A DNA stretch of 10,196 nt from contig LT642645.1 of the NCBI GenBank assembly GCA_900128585.1, forward strand, positions 1-10,196. The letters run 5' to 3'. Positions 1 to 5,768 of the stretch are shown here, piece by piece; position 1 is the first letter of the stretch; every line of letters begins with the position of its first letter. Under the pieces are notes generated by a model. It was not told where the DNA came from. It was given only the letters and a program-made list of their open reading frames with translations, and ran no database searches. A program made the position numbers and the translations under genes. This DNA is from Stramenopiles sp. TOSAG23-3 (taxonomy: Eukaryota > Sar).

Positions 1-41
1 GAAGAAGAAGAGATATAATAATAATAATAATTTTTTTTTTT
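1..41. repeat. GAA / ATA microsatellite followed by T-run
   Basis: Four short GAA-type units are followed by an ATA/TAA run and eleven T residues. This is simple-sequence DNA of the kind seen in every intergenic gap of this window. Confidence 0.8.
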
Positions 42-201
42 ACCCGCCTCGCCTCTCTTCTTATTAGTGTTATTATCAGGGTTAAAGTGATTTTAATCAC
101 TTCATCCTTCACCATTCATTATCCCTTCCTATTCTATTTCCTTCCAATAAACTATATTTATACTTATGTATATAATAAGAATACAATATTAAATAGAGGG
201 C

Positions 202-222
202 TATGAGATATGAGCTATGAGC
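202..222 (+). repeat. Three tandem copies of a 7-bp unit (TATGAGM)
   Basis: TATGAGA, TATGAGC and TATGAGC lie head to tail at 202-208, 209-215 and 216-222. Each copy contains an ATG (203, 210, 217). If the eIF3g transcript starts upstream of here, these become three further upstream start codons, opening short frames of about 5, 20 and 19 codons, all closed before 280. Confidence 0.75.
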
Positions 223-302
223 TCTCTGTTCAAGAAGCGAGCAGCAAGAAGAAAAAGAGAGAAACAAACTAACTAAGAAGAAAAGGAAGAAAGGAAAAAG
301 AT

Positions 303-326
303 AATGAATAAATGAATGAATGAATG
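303..326 (+). repeat. AATG tetranucleotide microsatellite
   Basis: An imperfect (AATG)n tract gives ATGs at 304, 312, 316, 320 and 324. Because the unit is four bases long, each ATG is met by an in-frame TGA within a few codons. It lies 130-153 bases before the eIF3g start codon. Confidence 0.85.
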
Positions 327-455
327 ACTGAAAGCGGAAGAATGTTAGAAAAGTACTGATTCGTTCGTAAACGGATCCTTCAATAACAGCAAAGGATTAA
401 CAAACAAATTGTTAAAGAAAGGATTTAGCTCTATTAAAACAATTGTACACGTATC

Positions 456-1289
456 ATGGCTGCTTTAGGAAATTGGGGCGACGAAGACCACGACGACTAC
501 CTTCCCCCTCGTCAGGTAACCGGCCCAGATGCCAACGGTGTAAAAACTGTAGTCGAATACAAACACAACGAAGACGGCAAAAAGGTGAGGATCACGACGA
601 AGATACAGGAGAAGAAAGTAAGCAAAAAGTTGTCGAAGAAAATTGCCGAGCGAAAGCAATGGGTTAAGTTTGGCGACGTCGCGGGAAAAGGCGAACCGGG
701 GACTATTGACGAAAACTCAACAATAGTGTCGATGGACACCGTACGCGTAGAGGGCCCGCACGAACCAAAGAAGGATTCCTCGGACGATTTGATCGAGCGG
801 TTAAAAGAAATGCAAATCAAGAAGGCGATGGGAGGAGGCCTTAGGCGAATGCCAAGGGCCGAAGATGTGGAGAGGGAGCTTGCTGCGGATGGCTCCGGGA
901 CACGGTACGTGCCGCCTAGTTTGCGAGGAGGCCGTGGGGAGGGCGAAAAGATGCGCACCCGGGACGACAGCGCCACGCTCCGTGTCACCAATTTGTCCAG
1001 CGACGCCACGGAGCAAGACGTGCGCACTTTGTTCAACCACTACGGCCAAGTCACTCGTGTCTTCATTGCGGTTGATCGTGAAACGAAACTATCTCGTGGT
1101 TTTGCATTTGTTAGCTTTTTTGACCGTGCTGGTGCAGCCCAGGCAAAGGAGAAATTGAATGGGTATGGATACGATCATTTAATCCTGAAAATCGACTGGG
1201 CCGAACCGTCGAAGCAAAAGGACCCAGGGGTGGACAATGCCATGAAGTACGCGTCTGGGTACGGAAAAGCTCTCCCCCAAGGATTGTAA
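456..1289 (+). CDS. EIF3G: Eukaryotic translation initiation factor 3 subunit G (eIF3g)
   Basis: This 277-aa protein is eIF3g (yeast Tif35), the RNA-binding subunit of eIF3 that acts on the 40S ribosome during scanning and reinitiation in the cytoplasm. The conserved N-terminal eIF3g region spans about residues 30-82, including VEYKHNEDGKKVRIT and the AERKQWVKFGD block. The family linker YVPPSLR is at 151-157. One C-terminal RRM (about 173-251) has RNP2 LRVTNL at 175-180 and RNP1 RGFAFVSF at 214-221, followed by the typical GYGYDHLIL. A short tail ends in SGYGKALPQGL. The family's CCHC zinc knuckle, expected between the N-terminal block and YVPPS, is absent, and the whole protein has no cysteine. 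The start ATG is the first in frame, and homology begins close to it. The gene converges on the SH3/LRR gene. Upstream ATGs in the leader suggest translational control. Confidence 0.95.
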   Translation: MAALGNWGDEDHDDYLPPRQVTGPDANGVKTVVEYKHNEDGKKVRITTKIQEKKVSKKLSKKIAERKQWVKFGDVAGKGEPGTIDENSTIVSMDTVRVEGPHEPKKDSSDDLIERLKEMQIKKAMGGGLRRMPRAEDVERELAADGSGTRYVPPSLRGGRGEGEKMRTRDDSATLRVTNLSSDATEQDVRTLFNHYGQVTRVFIAVDRETKLSRGFAFVSFFDRAGAAQAKEKLNGYGYDHLILKIDWAEPSKQKDPGVDNAMKYASGYGKALPQGL

Positions 1290-1427
1290 ATGTCTGGACC
1301 GGCAGCAGTAGAGTAAAATTAGTTTTGAACACCATGATCTCCTTTTGATAATTGGAGAATAAATGTAAGATATCATACGTTACGTCGCTCGACACCTCGC
1401 ACGACCCTCCCTAATCTCTCTCTCTCT
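1290..1427. other. Convergent intergenic spacer, 138 bp between stop codons
   Basis: The spacer holds the 3' UTR of eIF3g on the + strand and the start of the 3' UTR of the SH3/LRR gene on the - strand. A TC dinucleotide run (1415-1427) directly abuts the stop codon of the latter. No canonical AATAAA is visible on the - strand within the spacer, so the minus-strand transcript may end inside the eIF3g gene or use a variant signal. Confidence 0.7.
1358..1363 (+). terminator. Candidate poly(A) signal of eIF3g (AATAAA)
   Basis: A canonical AATAAA hexamer lies 69 bases after the eIF3g stop codon, at a usual distance for a compact 3' UTR. The motif is seen directly; its use is inferred. Confidence 0.6.
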
Positions 1428-3605
1428 TTAGTCCTCCTTCAGCCATGCCAAAAACTCTTCGGTGTCAATTTCACCGCTCTCGTCTTCGTCGATGTAATCT
1501 AGCGCGCCTGCCAGCTCCTCCTCGGTCAAGTGGACACCCATGTCTTTCACCAACAGGCCAAACTCTTCCCCGTCAATGGCCCCGTCCCCGCTCTCGTCGT
1601 ACTTGCTGAACGCCCGTGTCGCTATTGTATCAATGTCGCTGTCGCTCCCTGCTGCTGCCTGCGTAAAGACCCGGAGCAAGGTGCCCTTCACCACGGCGCC
1701 GACCCCCAGCTGACACATCGTTAGGTTCCCATTCAGCTGCATCTCTTTCAAGACACCCGGGCGTCTAGTTATCAAGTTTCCTTGAAGGTACAGGGTATGC
1801 AAGCTGGTCATGTAAATCATTTCTTTCGGGACGCTCGTGTTCACCATACGATTCGCCGACATGAACAGCTGCTCTAAGTTCCGCAGGTTCCCAATCTCGG
1901 GGGGCAGGGTCGAGATCTCGTTCCCGCTGAGTTCCAGGCGCTTTAATTTTTGGAGTTTCTGGATGGTGTTTGGAACGATCGCTATCTTGTTGCCCTGGCA
2001 CCACAAATCGGTCAACGACGTCATTCCAAAGCACTGCGGGGGAATTTCTTGGAACCGGTTGTCGCCGATTTGCAGCTCTTCCAGCTTCGTCAGCACCCGC
2101 ATCTCGTAGGGCAGCGTGCTGATCTTGTTTCCGTCCAAGAACAAGTTCCGCAAATTGGCCAACCTCGCCAGCTGCCAATCTACTTCCTTTATCAAGTTGT
2201 TGCTGAGCTGCAAGTTCTGGAGCAGCACAAGCTTTTCAATCCCGTCCGGGACGCAGGTCAGATCGTTCCCGCCCAGCATCAAGGTCCGCAGGTTGCGCAG
2301 GTTCCCGATGTCTGTCGGTATTGTGGCAAAATGGTTCTCGTTCAGCATCAGCAGGGAGACCCCTGCGCACCGCTCGGGGGGCTGGAAGAGCATCCCAGGG
2401 CATTTATCTAGTTCTCTGTAGGACAAATCGATGTGCCCTTGCTTCCCAAAGGCACTCCCGTCTTCGATTTCTTGGTACACGGAGCAGTGGTGCAGCACCC
2501 GGAGGCCGGCGGGGGTGTCTTCGTCCTCTTTCTGGCCGTGGGCCTTCACGCCAACAAGGGTCTTGCGTTTCGCCTTTGCTTCTAAAGTTTTTTTGTTCAT
2601 GCGCACTCGCAAAGGCCTCAAAATCCCCTGCTCTTTCAACGTTTCTTCGTAACCGAGCCGCCCGTTGTAGTGGACGGAGCTGTAAAGCTCGTACGGCTCG
2701 TCTATCCTTAAGGGCCGGCCCTTCTCGTCGATCACTGCCATTTTCCCTTGTTTCCGCCTTATCAAGCGTTCCAGGTCCCCGACCTTGGTGTGCACCCCAA
2801 TGTTGACCGTCCCGGCGGTCAGGTCGTGCTGGTGCTTCCCCCCAGGGGCACCGCTGCCACTGCTTCTTTTTAACTCCTCTAAACGTTTTCGCTTTTTCTC
2901 GTCCTCCGCCTGCTCGTTGTCGCTCTCGCCGCTGTCTACGTCCGATTCGTCGTCGTTGAATATGTGAACAAAGCACATTCGGGGGTAGCAGCCGTATTGC
3001 TTCGGGACGGGCGCGCTCGGGTCCGTAAAATCCCACTTTACCGGGACGTGGCTTGTGACGATATTTGCCACCAGCAAAGGCGCTTTCCCAGTGCTCACAG
3101 AAACGACGGTCGGGGAGCCGGGCTCCTTCGGGGCCTGCGCATCGGCGTTGGATTTCTTTCGCAGGGAACGGACTGCGTTGGAGGGACTTCCCGACGCCAC
3201 CGGCACGGGAAGGTGTGGGTCGCTTTCTTTCTCCTCTTCCGCGGGCTCCCGCGGGGTGGGAGCGGCAGGGTTGTCCTCGTCTACGCTCGACAGCGAGGCC
3301 TTCAAGGCGGTCGTGTTCCTCAGCGCTTCCTCCTTGTCTAGTTGGGCCTGCTTCAGCGCGGCCTCCACCCGGGCCATCTCGGCATCGATCGACTCGTTCA
3401 ATTCTTCGTTCTTTTCCAGCCTGACGTGCGACAGCGGAAAAATCCCTTCGGTGCCGTCGTCAAGCCTCCCTTCCATCCATTCGCCAGAATCTCTAACAAT
3501 CTTTTTCTGGGCGTCCTTGATCGTGACAGCATCCCCTTTAATAAACGTTAACTCATTTTCTTCTCTAGCGATGTAATCCTTGGTCACGACAGCTTTCGAC
3601 GCCAT
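1428..3605 (-). CDS. SH3 / coiled-coil / leucine-rich-repeat / EF-hand protein
   Basis: A 725-aa protein of unknown specific role, probably a calcium-responsive cytoplasmic scaffold. In order it has: an SH3 domain (about 1-65; DY at 10-11, ELTFIKGD, GEW at 41-43, GIFPLSHV at 54-61); a charged coiled coil (66-105); a low-complexity Pro/Ser/Glu linker; an ordered unclassified segment (about 172-217); an acidic stretch (217-237); a possible ubiquitin-like or RA-like segment (about 258-340); nine or ten 23-residue leucine-rich repeats of the LxxLxLxxNxLxxLPxxI type (about 391-615); and two EF-hands with canonical loops at 670-681 (DESGDGAIDGEE) and 706-717 (DEDESGEIDTEE). The ALYDY motif is degenerate (VVTKDY) and the usual FPSNYV reads FPLSHV. 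No signal peptide or membrane span is seen. The frame stays open to 3620 but lacks an earlier ATG. The ATG at 3605 has G at -3 and +4, so it is chosen as the start. Confidence 0.85.
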   Translation of the reverse strand: MASKAVVTKDYIAREENELTFIKGDAVTIKDAQKKIVRDSGEWMEGRLDDGTEGIFPLSHVRLEKNEELNESIDAEMARVEAALKQAQLDKEEALRNTTALKASLSSVDEDNPAAPTPREPAEEEKESDPHLPVPVASGSPSNAVRSLRKKSNADAQAPKEPGSPTVVSVSTGKAPLLVANIVTSHVPVKWDFTDPSAPVPKQYGCYPRMCFVHIFNDDESDVDSGESDNEQAEDEKKRKRLEELKRSSGSGAPGGKHQHDLTAGTVNIGVHTKVGDLERLIRRKQGKMAVIDEKGRPLRIDEPYELYSSVHYNGRLGYEETLKEQGILRPLRVRMNKKTLEAKAKRKTLVGVKAHGQKEDEDTPAGLRVLHHCSVYQEIEDGSAFGKQGHIDLSYRELDKCPGMLFQPPERCAGVSLLMLNENHFATIPTDIGNLRNLRTLMLGGNDLTCVPDGIEKLVLLQNLQLSNNLIKEVDWQLARLANLRNLFLDGNKISTLPYEMRVLTKLEELQIGDNRFQEIPPQCFGMTSLTDLWCQGNKIAIVPNTIQKLQKLKRLELSGNEISTLPPEIGNLRNLEQLFMSANRMVNTSVPKEMIYMTSLHTLYLQGNLITRRPGVLKEMQLNGNLTMCQLGVGAVVKGTLLRVFTQAAAGSDSDIDTIATRAFSKYDESGDGAIDGEEFGLLVKDMGVHLTEEELAGALDYIDEDESGEIDTEEFLAWLKED

Positions 3606-3652
3606 TCCGAAACGTGCCAAATCGTCGTATCAACCGCCTGTGCGTAAAACTA

Positions 3653-3661
3653 CCCTAACCC
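3653..3661. promoter_or_regulatory. Telomere-like / telo-box-like motif CCCTAACCC
   Basis: A single CCCTAACCC lies about 50 bases upstream of the SH3/LRR start codon. In plants, telo-boxes (AAACCCTAA) near transcription starts regulate growth-related genes. Equivalence in this organism is a guess. Confidence 0.25.
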
Positions 3662-3729
3662 GACTGATACGTTAAGATTAGTTGGAAAACGTGAACTCAA
3701 AAATGACAGATAGACAGGTATACTATGTT

Positions 3730-3737
3730 TATTTATA
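3730..3737 (-). promoter_or_regulatory. Candidate TATA box of the SH3/LRR gene
   Basis: Read on the - strand this is TATAAATA, a full match to the TATAWAWR consensus, 125 bases upstream of the ATG. The surrounding DNA is AT-rich, so chance matches are common. Confidence 0.3.
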
Positions 3738-4091
3738 CGTACGATGGATCTCGCTGTGTTTTTATACAATGACACTTAAAGTGGTGATAATTGTGTACAC
3801 TAATTGACACGAACGACTGACTTTGAAGTTGTTATTCTTCTACTTTTCTTCTTTTTAATCTTTTACACTCTCTATTTCCTTATTATTATTTATTACATAA
3901 ATTATAGTTTTTCTTTTATTGAGATTTTAAACTCACTCATTCCGTATAAGCTAGGCTATATAACGGTATTTCCCCAGGAGGATATGATTATTTTTTTTTT
4001 AAATAATTTATTTTTAGATATTTTTTTATTTTATTATTATTAAAAGCTAAAAGCTTTCTCCACAGCTTAACAACAAGCTCTTATTATAATT

Positions 4092-4162
4092 AGAAGAAAG
4101 AAGAAAGAAGAAGAAAGAAGAAAGAAGAAGGAAGAAGGAAGAAGGAAGAAGAAGAAAGAAGA
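4092..4162 (+). repeat. 71-nt homopurine (GAA/GAAGAAG) tract
   Basis: Every base from 4092 to 4162 on the + strand is A or G. It includes four exact head-to-tail copies of GAAGAAG at 4124-4151. That unit reads the same in both directions along one strand, giving a mirror repeat that could form triplex DNA. Confidence 0.9.
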
Positions 4163-4501
4163 CAGATCAAATTACGGAGAGTTCAGTCTTTTCAAAATTA
4201 AGGATATCTTCCTTCCGTCTAAATAAAAGTGTGCCTCTTCGGTATGGTATAGTAACGACATGGAGTTTAAATTCATACTCCCTAAATAAACAAATCTTGA
4301 TTGCCTTAATTATCATAGTGGCTTCTTTCGTCCATAATAGAACACACCATCACTTCTCTGAAAAATCATTGTCTATACTTATGTTTTGTATTAAATCTCC
4401 TATTAGTTTTAGTACAATACAAGGAAGGCAACGGAAACATGAGAAAAAAGAAGAAGAAAATTAAAAAAATATGCAAGAAGAGAGAGAAGAGAAGAGAATC
4501 T

Positions 4502-4550
4502 GAGAAGAGAAGAGAAGAGAAGAGAAGAGAAGAGAGAAGAGAGAGAAGAG
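4502..4550 (+). repeat. AGAAG/AGAGA homopurine microsatellite
   Basis: A 49-nt purine-only run made mostly of GAGAA/AGAAG pentamers, with a less regular A/G-rich stretch upstream from about 4441. The short frame through it (ATG at 4439) encodes almost only Lys, Arg and Glu at first, as expected from the repeat. Confidence 0.85.
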
Positions 4551-4666
4551 TGGGCTCAAGGAAGATGGAATGTCATTATGGTGTACTATGGAATAAAATA
4601 ATAGGAGCTGGTATAGATAATAATAATACTTATACAAATACGAATTATTTTAATTGTAATTCTTGA

Positions 4667-4713
4667 GGGGGGGGCACACGGTCGGTGGGCACACGGGCAC
4701 AGGGCACACCCAC
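4667..4713 (+). repeat. G-rich island with GGGCACA repeats
   Basis: Eight G residues (4667-4674) are followed by repeated GGGCACA units: GGGCACACGG at 4672-4681 and 4687-4696, then GGGCACAGGG and GGGCACACCC up to about 4711. At least four runs of three or more G are close enough to form a G-quadruplex. It stands out sharply from the AT-rich surroundings. Confidence 0.75.
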
Positions 4714-5087
4714 CCACCTTCCATCCTTGATTCCTTTTCTCTCGCCTCGGCTCGGCATTCCCTTCCGATTCTTAAATAGAACCGACTATTAAACCTGGTT
4801 TTGTTACATAATTATTTTCTACCACCGTACGTAACTCTTTTCTACGATCTCTAGTCTCTAATCGTGTATGAAGGTTAGTAAATTCTTTTAAATGGGCACA
4901 TCATAGAATTTAAAACATTTGGAATGAGTGCCAACTACCGTAAACGTACAAAGCTATAATAATATACCACAACCGAATACAGTGCCAGTACCGGTATAAA
5001 GAAAGAAGTAATAAAAGAAAACAACAGTCTGTCTCAGATCAGAAGAAGAAGTTGGCGTTACTCGTCTGTAGGTCACATTAATTATAA

Positions 5088-5103
5088 AATATTAATTAAT
5101 ATT
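5088..5103. repeat. 16-bp perfect AT palindrome
   Basis: AATATTAATTAATATT equals its own reverse complement. It uses only A and T, so chance formation in this AT-rich gap is plausible. Confidence 0.6.
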
Positions 5104-5168
5104 AATACAGCATTGCATTACTTACAGAAGAGTGTTAAATAATTAAAAAATCTTTTTTCTTGCGTTCC

Positions 5169-5203
5169 GTACTGTACTGTACCGTACCGTACCGTACCGA
5201 ACC
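5169..5203 (+). repeat. Tandem GTACY pentanucleotide repeat
   Basis: Six head-to-tail units (GTACT twice, then GTACC four times) at 5169-5198 are followed by a decayed GAACC. Each unit carries the palindrome GTAC, so identical GTAC cores recur every five bases. It lies about 570 bases upstream of the ACSBG start. Confidence 0.85.
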
Positions 5204-5331
5204 ATCCTCCTCCCTCTAGAAGCGGAAGAGAAGGGAACAAAACAAAATCATAACATTACACAGCATCTATTCACCCTCATCCACCCACTACCCTTTTTTT
5301 CTTCATGGATCCGATTATATATATAATTAAG

Positions 5332-5337
5332 GTAAGT
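5332..5337 (+). promoter_or_regulatory. Candidate 5' splice donor (AAG|GTAAGT)
   Basis: AAG followed by GTAAGT matches the spliceosomal donor consensus fully. It is preceded by an ATG (5305) with nine open codons ending exactly at the junction. It could end a non-coding or short first exon of the ACSBG transcript. The ACSBG frame has an in-frame TAG at 5715-5717, so a coding join would need an acceptor in 5718-5768, where only a weak AG (5732-5733) is seen. Confidence 0.25.
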
Positions 5338-5602
5338 AATTATAAAAATAAAAAAGAATTTATAAACAGTACATAAAGATAATATATAATACTTTTTATT
5401 CAATTATTTGTATATTACTTAATATATGTATAAAATGTGGCGAAGCACTTTCATCATCAGTCTTTCAGATATCTAAAAAAAAAATTAACATGAAAATAGA
5501 ATCAAAAATATTATAATAATTTTATTATTTATAATATTTTATTTTGGCGGTGCTGTTGGCAATCACTATTTTATACCAACTACACATACTTTGACTTCAC
5601 CA

Positions 5603-5607
5603 CCAAT
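5603..5607 (+). promoter_or_regulatory. Candidate CCAAT box of ACSBG
   Basis: CCAAT within ACCAATCA lies about 165 bases upstream of the ACSBG ATG, a position and context typical of NF-Y sites in eukaryotic promoters. A single five-base core is weak evidence. Confidence 0.3.
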
Positions 5608-5768
5608 CAACTTACTTCGTTCTACCCATTCAGTAATTGAGAAAGAAACATCGTGTGAATAGTTCAATGGAATTTACAGAGAAAAGAAGACAAAGAAAAT
5701 TGTAATTGTTGCATTAGACAAAAATAACTGAAGAAAAATCTAACACGCTAAAAACAACACCCATCACC

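Larger units (their letters stand above)
1..455. other. AT-rich gap and probable promoter/5' leader of eIF3g
   Basis: No gene is seen here. The stretch opens with a GAA/ATA microsatellite and a T-run (about 1-41). It then has an 18-bp inverted repeat (85-102), an AT-rich block with TATA-like strings (about 150-197), a 7-bp tandem repeat (202-222) and a purine-rich segment (231-300). An AATG repeat (303-326) supplies several upstream ATGs. No ATG occurs on the + strand between 360 and 455. The purine-rich half next to the gene looks like a transcribed leader, but the transcription start cannot be placed from sequence alone. Confidence 0.5.
3606..5768. other. Long divergent AT-rich gap without a recognisable gene
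   Basis: About 2.2 kb separates the divergently transcribed SH3/LRR and ACSBG genes. It presumably holds both promoters. It contains a telo-box-like string, a TATA-like box on the - strand, T-rich DNA (3830-4045), two homopurine tracts, a G-rich island (4667-4713), a tandem GTACY repeat, a 16-bp AT palindrome, a strong splice-donor match (5332) and a CCAAT box. Short frames here translate to T-rich hydrophobic or Lys/Arg/Glu low-complexity peptides and are not believable genes. No tRNA A/B boxes were found. Confidence 0.6.

Noticed and set aside
512-1036. 174-codon frame antisense to eIF3g
   Set aside because: Shadow of the eIF3g coding sequence with no recognisable features.
2404-3036. 210-codon alternative frame on the same strand as the SH3/LRR gene
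   Set aside because: The correct frame here is continuous from SH3 to EF-hands. The alternative is Arg-rich and lacks domains.
3055-3576. 173-codon + strand frame opposite the SH3/LRR gene
   Set aside because: It overlaps the SH3 and coiled-coil coding sequence. The Ser/Ala-rich translation is the expected mirror of the real codons.
3606-3620. Five-residue N-terminal extension of the SH3/LRR protein
   Set aside because: The first codon of the extension is TTG; the first ATG is at 3605 with a good context, and SH3 homology starts right after it.
3804-4043. 79-codon hydrophobic frame that looks like a membrane protein
   Set aside because: It begins with TTG, not ATG, and is produced by T-rich low-complexity DNA that encodes Phe/Leu/Ile by default.
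4439-4666. 75-codon Lys/Arg/Glu-rich frame with an ATG
   Set aside because: It translates a purine microsatellite and then AT-rich DNA. No conserved motif, and not believable as a gene.
5542-5550. E2F-like site TTTTGGCGG upstream of ACSBG
   Set aside because: A single partial match with no second site or other cell-cycle element.
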